In this document: positions 15,940-23,941 of the stretch, piece after piece
Numbering within the stretch: the first letter of the stretch is position 1
How the letters are laid out: the number at the start of each line of letters is the position of its first letter
Assembly: GCF_009827335.1 (NCBI RefSeq)
Contig: NZ_WTYH01000001.1
Span: 2,641,501 to 2,705,500, forward strand
Origin: Aurantiacibacter arachoides
GTDB lineage: Bacteria > Pseudomonadota > Alphaproteobacteria > Sphingomonadales > Sphingomonadaceae
Length of the DNA: 64,000 nucleotides
Direction of reading: 5' to 3'
Translations under genes and position numbers: made by a program
Notes under the pieces: model-generated
The model's input: the letters and a program-made list of their open reading frames with translations, nothing else
Told to the model about the DNA's origin: nothing
Database searches by the model: none

Positions 15940-17425
15940 TCGCCAGATCGCCCGCGGCTTGCGGATAGAGCCGCGCGAGAACGGCCAGGCCGGTCTCGCG
16001 CAGCAGGTCCGTGCCCGCCTCCAGCCTGCCATCCGCGCCGCCCCCTCCCCCTCTTGCGTCTTTTCGCAAGGCGGCAAAGCGGGCGGCGCGGGCGGTGACT
16101 TCCTCTGACACCACCCCCTGCCAGAACGGGGGATGCTCTCCTTCCGACCATTCGCCCCGGCCGCGGCCGAAGTGGGCAACGGCGAGGTAGCGCAGCAGCG
16201 CCGTGACCGCGAGGCGTTCGAAGAATTCGCCCGACCAGCGCAGGCTCTCGCCGTCTTCGCCGCGGGCCACGTTGATGCCCTTGGCAACGCCCGTCGCCCC
16301 CAGGCCGCCCAGGATCGCGCCCACGATCATGCCACCACCCAAGGTCAGCCCGCCCGCCGCCAGATCGGCTGCCAGCCCACCGATCGCGCCCGTCACCAAC
16401 CCGCCCAGCGCGCCCGCCGCGCCCTCGGGCGTCTTCGCCGCCAGCGCATAGTCGTCGCTCACCCGTTCGAGCACGGTGCGCGCTGCCTTGCCGGAAAGGT
16501 TGTGCAGTCGGATGAGTTCGTCGGTCGAGCTGGCAGTAGATTCCGCCAGCCGCCCGCCCAGCGCCTTCATCGCCTTCATCGCCGCGCGGTCGGCCTTGCT
16601 CTTGCCGACCAGCGCATTGGCAAGCTTGCCCTGCCAGCCGGCCTCGCCGATCGGTTCCTGCTCGCGCGCCGCGCCTGCAAGGTAACGCGCCAAAACCGCC
16701 ATCGAGGCATCGAAGCGGGTGCGGTTGAGTTCTTCCCAACGCTGGCGCAACCCCGCCATCGCCGCCTGCTTTTGCGCCGAAAGCAGCGGGGTGACGGCGT
16801 CGAGCAGCGCACCTTCCTGCACCCAGACACGGGCAAAGGCATCGAGCGGAAGGACAGCCCGCACCTGCCGCGTGCCGTCCGCATAGACGGCACCGATCTC
16901 GCCCCAGCGGGCGATTTCGGCAGCAACGTCCTCGCGCGGGGGACCAAGCTGGTTCAACAGCAACACCACGGGTTTGCCGACCCAGGCGAGCACCTCCATC
17001 TCCAGCGCGACGTAGCTGGCCGAACCCGGATCCTCCGCCGCGTTCACGAGATAGAGGATGACATCGGCATTTTCGCGCGCGTTCTTCACCGCCTGCTGGC
17101 TCGACCAAAGCGGCCGCTCGCGCCAGCGGTCCCACACCTGCTCCAGCAGCCAACCGATGGGGTTCCCCGCCAGCTTCAGGCGCGAGAGCAGCCGCGCGGT
17201 ATCGCCGAAACCGGGCGTGTCCCACAGCATCAGCGTGTCCTCCCCGCGCTGGACGAGGACGTAGCCGGTGGCGAGATCGGTGACGTGGGCGGCATCGCGC
17301 ACCTCGCCCACGTCGCGGCCCAGCAGGGTGCGCGCCAGCGTGGTCTTGCCGGCGTTGGTGTGGCTGACCAGGCTGAGGTTGACGGTGATGCCCCTGCCCG
17401 CCGTTTCGGTAATGGGATCGCTCAT
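15911..17425 (-). CDS. GTPase with DUF3482 domain
   Basis: A 504-residue protein. The N-terminal GTPase has P-loop HTNAGKTTLARTLLG, G3 DTPGFGDTARLL and an altered G4 (LLNQLGPP in place of NKxD). The remainder matches DUF3482; residues about 335-385 are a glycine-rich hydrophobic stretch (AAGALGGLVTGAIGGLAADL) that may insert into membrane. It overlaps the DUF2868 gene by 4 nt, a pairing known across Proteobacteria but of unknown role. A membrane-remodelling or channel-regulating function is only a guess. Confidence 0.85.
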   Translation of the reverse strand: MSDPITETAGRGITVNLSLVSHTNAGKTTLARTLLGRDVGEVRDAAHVTDLATGYVLVQRGEDTLMLWDTPGFGDTARLLSRLKLAGNPIGWLLEQVWDRWRERPLWSSQQAVKNARENADVILYLVNAAEDPGSASYVALEMEVLAWVGKPVVLLLNQLGPPREDVAAEIARWGEIGAVYADGTRQVRAVLPLDAFARVWVQEGALLDAVTPLLSAQKQAAMAGLRQRWEELNRTRFDASMAVLARYLAGAAREQEPIGEAGWQGKLANALVGKSKADRAAMKAMKALGGRLAESTASSTDELIRLHNLSGKAARTVLERVSDDYALAAKTPEGAAGALGGLVTGAIGGLAADLAAGGLTLGGGMIVGAILGGLGATGVAKGINVARGEDGESLRWSGEFFERLAVTALLRYLAVAHFGRGRGEWSEGEHPPFWQGVVSEEVTARAARFAALRKDARGGGGGADGRLEAGTDLLRETGLAVLARLYPQAAGDLAITPRTSSPA

Positions 17426-18933
17426 GCCGCCAGGTCTCCGTCACGCAGCAAGGCCGCTTCCAGCCGCTCGGCCAGCGCACCGCTCACTGCCAGTTCGTCG
17501 CTGCGCGACAGGTCGAGCCCAATGGGCGCGATACCCGCCGGGCCAAGCACGTCGCGCCAGGCGGCAAGCCGGGTGGCGATGCGCTGATCCAGCCCCGCCT
17601 GCCCGGCAAAATGGGCGCGGAACGGTGCCTCGTCCACCACGGCGGCCAGCACGGTGCCGGGGCGGACGCGGGCGATTTCCGCAGCGATGCGGCGGGCAAT
17701 CTCGCCGTGGTTCTCCGCCTCGGGCGTGGCCGACAGCGTGAACAGCAGCAGGTGATAATCCTCCTCCGGATCGCCGCCGCCTGCCTTGTCATGGCGGGCC
17801 AGCCAGGCCTCCTCCGCACCGTAGTCGACCGGCGTATCGAAGGTGACGGCGGCCCCGTCCCCCAGCGCGGCGGTAAGCGCCGATCGCAGGCGGCGCTCGG
17901 TTTCCTCGCCCGGACGGTAGGCATAGGGCGTGACCCGCGCCCGGCCCGGATGGCCACCCGCGCTCCTGAGCAGGCGGCGGACGTAGAAATCCCCGCGCCC
18001 GGCCACCGGCAGGGTGCGGGCCAGCCGCATTGCCCCTGCGCCTTCGAACGCAGCGAGCGCGAGGCGTGGCAATACCACCAGCGCGCCGACGGTGAGGGTA
18101 TAGAGATGTATCCACGGCCCGGCATTAACGCCGGAAAGATCGTCACCCCGCCAGCGCATCGCGGCGATTTCCTCCACCGGCGGCACGGGCACGCCGCTCA
18201 GCGCGCTGGCCGGCCCGAGCACGGCCAGCAGCAACGCGTGGACCGCCTCCGGGCCGAGGAAGGTGCTTTCCCACCCGGCGCGGTATTCGATCACCAGCGC
18301 GCGGGCGTAGATGCCGCCGATCAGCCCCGCGGCGAACAGCGCGGCCCCCAAGTGCAGGGTGCGCGCCAGCCGGGCGGCGGATAGCCTCGCGGTCAGCTCT
18401 GCCCAGCGACGGCGGAACCCGTCGGCGGCGCGCTGCAACGCGGTGCCATTCTCGAAGTCGCCCTTCCTGCGCCCGGTGATCTCGGCCGCGAGTTCCAGCA
18501 CGGGGGCGGCGGCGTGGCGCTTGCCGGTGATCGCGCTGAGCGCCAGCCACAGGTAGACGAGCAAGTTCCACGCCACGGTGCCCAGCAGCGGCACCGCCAG
18601 CAGGTCGAGCCGCTGATCGGTGCCGAATTCATTGGCGAGGACACCCAGCACCAGCCCCAGCAGAGGCAGGCCGACGCCCAGCCAGCCGGGCCAGCGGCTT
18701 TTCGCCAGCAGGCGTTCCATGCCCGGGTGGCGGGTAGTGAGACGGGCGGCGGCGAACTGCGCACGGGTTGCCAGCAGCCGCTCGCGCGCGGTCTTCGATC
18801 CGGGATCGCCGGCAGCGGCGCGGGCACGGGCGTCGGCCTGAGAGCGGTCTTCTGCCGTGAACAGGGTGCGGTCGCGGTCTTCCAGCTCGATCGCCCGCAC
18901 CAGCTCCACGGCGCGGGCTTCGTCCTCTGTCAT
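17422..18933 (-). CDS. DUF2868 membrane protein
   Basis: A 503-residue integral membrane protein of the DUF2868 family, always found beside DUF3482 GTPases in my recollection. An N-terminal charged region (ARAVELVRAIELEDRDRTLF) precedes hydrophobic segments at about 110-175 (LGVGLPLLGLVLGVLANEFG, LLAVPLLGTVAWNLLVYLWL), two more near 220-290 and one near 310-335; the C-terminal 150 residues look soluble and alpha/beta. Start set at ATG 18933, because the longer frame to 19068 adds only Pro/Ser-rich residues. The 4-nt overlap with the GTPase suggests the pair forms a complex. Confidence 0.85.
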   Translation of the reverse strand: MTEDEARAVELVRAIELEDRDRTLFTAEDRSQADARARAAAGDPGSKTARERLLATRAQFAAARLTTRHPGMERLLAKSRWPGWLGVGLPLLGLVLGVLANEFGTDQRLDLLAVPLLGTVAWNLLVYLWLALSAITGKRHAAAPVLELAAEITGRRKGDFENGTALQRAADGFRRRWAELTARLSAARLARTLHLGAALFAAGLIGGIYARALVIEYRAGWESTFLGPEAVHALLLAVLGPASALSGVPVPPVEEIAAMRWRGDDLSGVNAGPWIHLYTLTVGALVVLPRLALAAFEGAGAMRLARTLPVAGRGDFYVRRLLRSAGGHPGRARVTPYAYRPGEETERRLRSALTAALGDGAAVTFDTPVDYGAEEAWLARHDKAGGGDPEEDYHLLLFTLSATPEAENHGEIARRIAAEIARVRPGTVLAAVVDEAPFRAHFAGQAGLDQRIATRLAAWRDVLGPAGIAPIGLDLSRSDELAVSGALAERLEAALLRDGDLAA

Positions 18934-19000
18934 GCCTGGTCCCCTGTTGCCGCGCCTGCTTTCCAACCACCGGAGAGCGGCGAGCGTTCCGGGAGCAGGC

Positions 19001-19651
19001 TCAGGCGGGCTGGACCTGGGTGACGGCGGCGCAGCGGTCGGCCGCGGGATCGCCTTCGCCGCCGGCAAGCTGGGTAAAGGCGATGAATCCGCCGATTACC
19101 AACACCACGAACACGGCGGTCAGCGTGCCCAGGTACTTGTCGATGAAGCGCTTGATCGGCGCGCCGAACACGCGGAACAGCACGCCCACGGTCATGAAGA
19201 TCAGCCCGCGCCCGGCAATGGAGGCGAGGATGAAGGTCGTCAGGTTCATGTGGATGAAGCCGGCGGTGATCGTCAGCAGCTTGAATGGCACCGGCGTGGT
19301 GCCGGCCACCACGATCACTTCCCAGTCGTGTTCGCGCAGGTAGCAGGCGGCGGGCGCGAAGCTGTCGGTCAGGCCCAGCGCGCCGAGCAGCCAGGCACCC
19401 ACCGCGTCATAGAGAAAATAGCCGATGGCATAGCCGAACAGCCCGCCGAGCACGGAAAAGGCGGTGCAGATAAAGGCAAAGCGCAGCGCCTTGCGCGGCT
19501 CGGCCAGGCACATCAGCCCCAGCAGCGGGTGCGGAGGAATGGGGAAGAACGAGGATTCGATAAAGGCGATGAAGCCCAGCCACCACTGGGCATGGGGATG
19601 CGCGGACTTGGCCATCGTCCAGTCGTAGAGGCCACGGATCAAGCCCATCAT
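19001..19651 (-). CDS. YqaA/DedA-like membrane protein
   Basis: A protein of about 216 residues of the YqaA branch of the VTT/DedA (SNARE-associated) family. It shows SFFPIPPHPLLGLMCLAEP near residue 35-55, the re-entrant-loop FGYAIGYFLYD segment, and GTTPVPFKLLTITAGF, the Pro-containing second half-repeat. DedA-type proteins are linked to lipid scrambling or undecaprenyl-phosphate recycling; the YqaA branch is uncharacterised. Several start codons are clustered; ATG at 19651 has GGGGA at a better spacing than ATG 19660. Function inferred from family only. Confidence 0.82.
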   Translation of the reverse strand: MMGLIRGLYDWTMAKSAHPHAQWWLGFIAFIESSFFPIPPHPLLGLMCLAEPRKALRFAFICTAFSVLGGLFGYAIGYFLYDAVGAWLLGALGLTDSFAPAACYLREHDWEVIVVAGTTPVPFKLLTITAGFIHMNLTTFILASIAGRGLIFMTVGVLFRVFGAPIKRFIDKYLGTLTAVFVVLVIGGFIAFTQLAGGEGDPAADRCAAVTQVQPA

Positions 19652-19746
19652 CACGCACATTCCCCACCCGCCAAACGAGCGCGGGCGTTACGGCAGAGAT
19701 GAAACCTGCGCAAGTCCTACAAAGTAACCTATATGGCACTTTAGGA

Positions 19747-19841
19747 TTGACATCGTCACACTATTTGGTTAGAGAAACGGAACATCGCGATAGTGTGTAT
19801 CGAAGGGCGGCTCCCAACCACGTTGGGATGACCGCCCTTTT
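19747..19841 (+). ncRNA. Candidate small transcript: promoter-like element plus intrinsic terminator
   Basis: A perfect TTGACA lies at 19747-19752 but the -10 hexamer 17 nt on (TAGAGA) is poor. Inverted repeat CACACTAT/ATAGTGTG spans 19757-19764 and 19790-19797. A strong intrinsic terminator follows: AAGGGCGG (19803-19810) pairs with CCGCCCTT (19832-19839), with inner CCCAAC/GTTGGG, then TTTTC. No protein gene fits between promoter and terminator. It stands directly before the GTA remnant; it could be an sRNA, or a leader with early termination. Confidence 0.4.
19803..19841 (+). terminator. Intrinsic terminator upstream of the GTA remnant
   Basis: An outer 8-bp stem AAGGGCGG/CCGCCCTT with an inner 6-bp stem CCCAAC/GTTGGG and a trailing T run. 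It is oriented to stop plus-strand transcripts just before the small terminase gene. The preceding gene is on the other strand, so it does not end any known gene. Confidence 0.7.
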
Positions 19842-19881
19842 CGGTTTGGCACGCCATCGCCTGGAGCCGGAGGGGCCAGTC

Positions 19882-20331
19882 ATGAACGAAGGGATCGCGG
19901 AGCGCGCGGCATGGATCGCGCCGTTCCTGGAAAAGCTTGCCGAAAGCAGCAATGTCGCCGCATCCGCACGGGCGGCGGGGGTGTCGAGCGGCACGGCCTA
20001 TGCCGCCCGCCGCAAGGATCGGGAATTCGCCCGCGACTGGCGGCGCGCGCTGTGCGAAGGGTATGACAATCTCGAGATCGAACTGCTCAGCCGGCTGAGA
20101 AGGGGGCAGCGCCCGACCGAGACGACCAAGTACGACAACGCCGCCGCCATCCGCCTGCTGCTGGCGCACCGTGACGAGGTGAGCCAGCAGCGCGCGCTCG
20201 ACGAGGACGAGGACGAGGACGCCATCCTCGCCTCGCTCACCGGCAAGCTGGAGGCGATGCGCCAGCGGCAGATCGAAACGCAGCAACTGCTCGCCGAGGA
20301 TGGCATGATGATGCCTTCTGCCGGTGCCTAG
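19882..20331 (+). CDS. GTA/phage small terminase-like protein
   Basis: A 149-residue protein with an N-terminal helix-turn-helix (LAESSNVAASARAAGVSSGT, AYAARRKDREFARDW) typical of small terminase or GTA g1-like proteins, then an acidic region (DEDEDEDAIL) and a helical tail. It overlaps the large terminase start by 8 nt, the usual order at the left end of GTA clusters. It looks intact. Start at ATG 19882; the in-frame extension to 19699 passes through the terminator hairpin. With the rest of the cluster lost it probably has no packaging role now. Confidence 0.72.
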   Translation: MNEGIAERAAWIAPFLEKLAESSNVAASARAAGVSSGTAYAARRKDREFARDWRRALCEGYDNLEIELLSRLRRGQRPTETTKYDNAAAIRLLLAHRDEVSQQRALDEDEDEDAILASLTGKLEAMRQRQIETQQLLAEDGMMMPSAGA

Positions 20332-20785
20332 GATCGCCGCGCTGCGCGACTGGCTGGTCGCGCAACCCGATCCGGCCCGCGCGACCTATCTGGCAACGCT
20401 GTCGATGGACGAGCGGCGGGCGCTGAGGCGATACTGGCAGGTCTGGGCGCGGCCCGAGCAGAAGCCGCCGCCGGGCGACTGGTCGACCTGGCTGGTCTGC
20501 GCCGGTCGGGGCTTCGGCAAGAGCCGCGCAGGCGCCGAATGGGTGTGCCAGATCGCCGCCGCCGATCCCGACGCGCGCATCGCCCTGGTCGGTGCCTCGC
20601 TGGCGGAGGCCCGCGCGGTGATGGTGGAGGGGGAAAGCGGCATCCTCGCCTGCATGCGCCGCCGCCGCCGGCAAGTGACCTTCGAGCCTTCGCTGCGCCG
20701 CCTGACCTGGTCGACCGGGGCGCAGGCCACGCTCTATTCCGCGGGCGAGCCGGATTCGCTGCGCGGGCCGCAGCACAGCCATGGT
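20324..20785 (+). pseudogene. GTA/phage large terminase, truncated after about 152 codons
   Basis: The first third of a large terminase. The ATPase Walker A is intact (AGRGFGKSRAGAEW, residues 60-73), and the following VGASLAEARAVMVEGESG and SLRGPQHSH match GTA terminases just before where Walker B (WCDE) should appear. The family sequence stops at SH near 20780, and the next in-frame residues are noise to a stop at 21112. The rest of the ATPase and the whole nuclease domain are missing. The DNA passes directly into a DUF2793 gene in another frame. It starts at a GTG overlapping the small terminase gene. Confidence 0.82.
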
Positions 20786-21182
20786 CAGTGCACAGGCCCA
20801 GAAGGAATTCACGATCAACGAGGCGCTGGCCCGACTGGATACATTGATCCATCCCGCTATCGAGGGCGAGGCAGATGCGCCGCCCGCCTCTCCAGCCGAT
20901 GGCGAGACATGGCTGGTGGGAGCCGCGCCCACGGGCGAGTGGGCGGGCCACGCGGGCCATCTTGCCGGCAGACAGGCAGGCAACTGGGTGTTTGCGACCC
21001 CGCGAACCGGTATGCTCGCGTTCGACAAGGCGGCGGGGCAAGTCGCTCGCTACGACGATGGCTGGCATCGCGCGCAGGGGGTTGCCCTGCCCACGGGCGG
21101 AGCGGTCGCTGATCTGGAAGCCCGTGCCGCGATCGAGGGGCTGGCCGCTGCGCTGATCGCCGCAGGAATTGTCGCCGGTTGA
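20781..21182 (+). pseudogene. DUF2793 protein, 5'-truncated GTA end gene
   Basis: 133 codons can be read from an ATG at 20781, in a different frame from the terminase. AQAQKEFTINEALARLDTLI at the very start is the conserved N-terminal motif of DUF2793 proteins, which normally have about 15-20 residues before it; these are missing. The remainder (GETWLVGAAPTGEWAGHAGH, NWVFATPRTGMLAFDKAAG, VADLEARAAIEGLAAAL) is intact to the natural C-terminus. DUF2793 genes usually sit at the right end of sphingomonad GTA clusters. No ribosome binding site precedes the ATG, so expression is doubtful. Confidence 0.75.
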
Positions 21183-21252
21183 GACGGACCCTAGCGACGT
21201 TTGGTTCGTTGATACGGTCCTACATTCAACAAAAACCGCCAGGACCTTTCCC

Positions 21253-21786
21253 ATGACCAATCTTCGCAAGTCGCTTTTCGCCCTGCCCATGCTCGCCGCC
21301 TTGGGCGCCTGCCAAACCGCCTACGAAAATACCGCCGACCAGATCGGCAACGCAACGCTCATGAACGCGCAGGGAGCTACCGTGGGCACGGCGCGAATGT
21401 ACTCGCTAGGGGGCGAGGTCACGATGAATGCCAGCTTCTCCGGTCTCACGCCAGGCGTGCACGGGGTCCACCTGCATACCACGGGCAGCTGCGTCGCACC
21501 CGCGTTCACCTCGGCCGGAGGTCATCTGAACCCGGGCGGAAACGAGCACGGTACGCAGAACCCGCGCGGTGCGCATCTCGGCGATCTTCCCAACGTAACA
21601 ATCGCCGCTGATGGAACGGGCACGATGAATGCCGTGATCCGCGGTACGCTGGCGGGCGTGGCCGACGATCTATTCGATGCAGATGGCACGGCTATCGTGG
21701 TCCATGCCAGTGCCGATGATTACAGGACCGATCCCACCGGCAATGCCGGAGACCGGATGGCCTGCGGAGTAGTCTCGCGTAGCTAA
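21253..21786 (+). CDS. sodC: Superoxide dismutase [Cu-Zn], lipoprotein
   Basis: A 177-residue periplasmic Cu,Zn superoxide dismutase. The N-terminus is a lipoprotein signal (LAALGAC, Cys about residue 20). Metal ligands are visible: GVHLHTTGSC (HxH), GGHLNPGGNEHG (His bridging), GAHLGDLPN, and VVHASADDY (last Cu His plus the zinc Asp region); the Cys of TGSC pairs with Cys in MACGVVS. Start at ATG 21253. It directly follows the GTA scar in the same direction but has its own upstream gap of 70 nt. Confidence 0.93.
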   Translation: MTNLRKSLFALPMLAALGACQTAYENTADQIGNATLMNAQGATVGTARMYSLGGEVTMNASFSGLTPGVHGVHLHTTGSCVAPAFTSAGGHLNPGGNEHGTQNPRGAHLGDLPNVTIAADGTGTMNAVIRGTLAGVADDLFDADGTAIVVHASADDYRTDPTGNAGDRMACGVVSRS

Positions 21787-21792
21787 CGGGGC

Positions 21793-22482
21793 CTAGGCGG
21801 TAGCCGCATAGGGCGTGGTATCGGCCACGCCCGCTTCCGCGAATCCCTTTCGGCGCAACCGGCAGCTGTCACATAACCCGCAGGCCATGCCGTGCGGTGT
21901 CGGGTCATAGCAGGACCAGCTCCACGCTGGATCGAAACCAAGCCTCTGACACTCGCGCGCGATATCAGCCTTGCTCATGTGCTGCAGCGGGGCGTGGATA
22001 GTGAAGGGCCTCCCCTCCACACCCTGCCTGGTTCCCAGCCGGGCTGTATCGGCGAAGCTTTCGATGAATTCAGGGCGGCAATCCGGATAACCGGAATAAT
22101 CGAGTGCGTTTACACCGATAAAGATATCGCTCGACCCTGATGTTTCGGCAAAAGCCGTCGTAAGGGCGAGGAACAGCAAATTGCGAGCGGGCACGTACGT
22201 TACCGGTATGTCCCCATCCAATCCATCCTTCGGCACAGCGATATCGTCAGTCAGCGCCGACCCCCCGAAGCAGCGCAGGTCAAGCGGCAGCACCACGTGT
22301 CGCTCAACGCCAAGCTTCGCCGCGATCGCTTCGGCCGATTGCAATTCCCGGACATGGCGCTGACCGTAATCGATCGTAAGCGCGTTCAGCGCAAAGCCCT
22401 GCTCGCGCGCCAAGCCCGCCGTAACCATGGAATCGAGACCGCCTGAAAGCAGGATGACGGCAATGGGTGCAGACCGGGTCAT
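21793..22482 (-). CDS. queC: 7-cyano-7-deazaguanine synthase
   Basis: A 229-residue enzyme making preQ0 from 7-carboxy-7-deazaguanine for queuosine. The PP-loop SGGLDSMVTAG is at the N-terminus, and the C-terminal zinc site is SCYDPTPHGMACGLCDSCRL with four cysteines. Length is normal. Other queuosine genes are not adjacent. It is convergent with sodC and preceded by a small secreted-protein gene on the same strand. Confidence 0.95.
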   Translation of the reverse strand: MTRSAPIAVILLSGGLDSMVTAGLAREQGFALNALTIDYGQRHVRELQSAEAIAAKLGVERHVVLPLDLRCFGGSALTDDIAVPKDGLDGDIPVTYVPARNLLFLALTTAFAETSGSSDIFIGVNALDYSGYPDCRPEFIESFADTARLGTRQGVEGRPFTIHAPLQHMSKADIARECQRLGFDPAWSWSCYDPTPHGMACGLCDSCRLRRKGFAEAGVADTTPYAATA

Positions 22483-22527
22483 CGGCTTGCGCTAGTCGCG
22501 GCAGCGCCGGCATTCAAGATGGAGCGA

Positions 22528-22932
22528 TCAGCAGCCGCCGGTTCGCCTTGCCTCACCGTCGATCGAGAACGGCGCACCGCCCTCGATACCCTGACTGCGG
22601 ATTTGGACGAGCGTGTCGCTTTCGCGGCGAATGGTCGTGCGGCCGTAACCGTTGCCCCGGCAAGTGTATTGCACCGTGACCTCGCGCGGACCGTCTCTCA
22701 CCACGAAGCGCTCGCAACTTGGTTGGCGATGGCGCAGTTGAATGAATTCCCGCCCGGTCCGAACGCAGATTCGCTGCGCGCTTCCGCCGTCTCTCAGGCG
22801 CAGCGTCCAGGCGCCGGGTTCCAATGTGCGCAACATGGCAAGGTCTGGTGCCTGCGCCGCAATGGGCGTGACCGCGCAACAGGCCACTAGCCAACCAGTT
22901 ATAAGTCGCGCCATCATCCTTGTCCGCAACAC
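22528..22932 (-). CDS. Small secreted hypothetical protein
   Basis: About 134 residues with a signal peptide (LITGWLVACCAVTPIAAQA). The mature domain resembles DUF3617-like proteins: LEPGAWTLRLRDG near its start, an interior Cys pair (RICVRTG, QPSCERF), VTVQYTCRGNGYGRTTIRRE, and a C-terminal Cys. That suggests a disulfide-stabilised periplasmic protein of unknown function. A GTG start at 22932 has GAGGA 7 nt upstream; ATG at 22917 is an alternative. Confidence 0.65.
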   Translation of the reverse strand: MLRTRMMARLITGWLVACCAVTPIAAQAPDLAMLRTLEPGAWTLRLRDGGSAQRICVRTGREFIQLRHRQPSCERFVVRDGPREVTVQYTCRGNGYGRTTIRRESDTLVQIRSQGIEGGAPFSIDGEARRTGGC

Positions 22933-23004
22933 GGTCAAATCCTCTTTCTCAAGCCCGCCAGCGTGATCAACGGCAGGAAATCCCGATTGGAGCCCGAGCG
23001 GGCA

Positions 23005-23910
23005 TCAATCCAGAATCGCGAACTCCTTCGAACAGAACGCACAGTCGACTACGATTATCCCGTCGTCGTTTGCCATTTCGCGGCGATCGTCCTTGGGAAA
23101 GCGTGATAAAATCTCCTCGAAATGCACGGCGCTACAGCGGCAACCCTTGCCGAGCGCCGGCCCCGGCATCACCCGCACTTCATCCTCTTCGTGATAAAGC
23201 CGCCAGACCAAGTCTTCCAACGACAGACTGACATCGGCGAGTTCCTCGTGTCGCAGACTTTCGGCGAGGATGGCAATGTGTTCCCAGTGCGGATGATCGA
23301 GCCGAGCGTGCAGGCGTTCGCGTCCTTCCTCACCCTCGGGCAAATGCTGGATCAGCATGCCTGCCGCGACGCACTCCGCCCCATGGATGGTGATTGCCGT
23401 GCGGATGCGGGTCGGGACCTGCTCGCTCTGCGCAAAATAGGTCTCGATCGCCTCGGCCAGCGAGGCGCCTTCCAGGGGAACGATACCCTGATAGCGCTGG
23501 CCGGTGCTGGCGATATCAAAAGTGATCGCCAGGTGGCCCTTGCCGAACAGCGTTTCGAGTGACGGATTGGCGCCGGCGTCCATCTCGCTCTCACGATCAT
23601 GCTGGATATATCCGCGCAGTTCACCGCCACGATAGTCGCAGGCCAGCAGCGAAGCGATGCCGCCCTCGCCCTGTGCCTGAACGGTCAGCTGGTCGCCCTC
23701 GTCCTTGAGCAGCCCCCCCATCAGCGCGGTCACCACCAAGGCTTCGGCTAGGCAATGCTTCAGCGGAGCGGCGTAATCGTGGGCGGAAAGAATGTCCTCG
23801 ATGACCGGACCAAGCCTCACGGCTCGTCCGCGGCAATCGCGAGAAGGGATGGCGAAGCCCAGAAGGCGATCGGAAAAGGTCTGGCTGTGCGCGTCGGTCA
23901 TCCGCGCCAT
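23005..23910 (-). CDS. hslO: Hsp33 redox-regulated chaperone
   Basis: A 301-residue Hsp33. The redox switch cysteines are present near the C-terminus as GKGCRCSAVH and VVDCAFCSKEF (CxC and CxxC), which bind zinc when reduced. The N-terminal domain begins FAIPSRDCRGRAVRLGP. It lies 31 nt downstream of argF on the same strand; the argD-argF-hslO order is conserved in Alphaproteobacteria and makes it a probable operon member. It would hold unfolded proteins during oxidative stress in the cytosol. Confidence 0.94.
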   Translation of the reverse strand: MARMTDAHSQTFSDRLLGFAIPSRDCRGRAVRLGPVIEDILSAHDYAAPLKHCLAEALVVTALMGGLLKDEGDQLTVQAQGEGGIASLLACDYRGGELRGYIQHDRESEMDAGANPSLETLFGKGHLAITFDIASTGQRYQGIVPLEGASLAEAIETYFAQSEQVPTRIRTAITIHGAECVAAGMLIQHLPEGEEGRERLHARLDHPHWEHIAILAESLRHEELADVSLSLEDLVWRLYHEEDEVRVMPGPALGKGCRCSAVHFEEILSRFPKDDRREMANDDGIIVVDCAFCSKEFAILD

Positions 23911-23941
23911 ATGGGCATTGCCTGCCCGTTTGGAAGCGGGA

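Noticed and set aside
19699..19881. Extension of the small terminase to an upstream ATG
   Set aside because: The extra 61 codons run through a perfect intrinsic terminator and an inverted repeat and lack family similarity.
20786..21112. Continuation of the terminase frame after the deletion junction
   Set aside because: Codons after SLRGPQHSH have no family similarity and run in the wrong frame through the DUF2793 gene, so they are read-through and not protein.
20781..21182. Complete, functional DUF2793 gene
   Set aside because: The first 15-20 residues normal for the family are missing and there is no Shine-Dalgarno; a remnant fits better.
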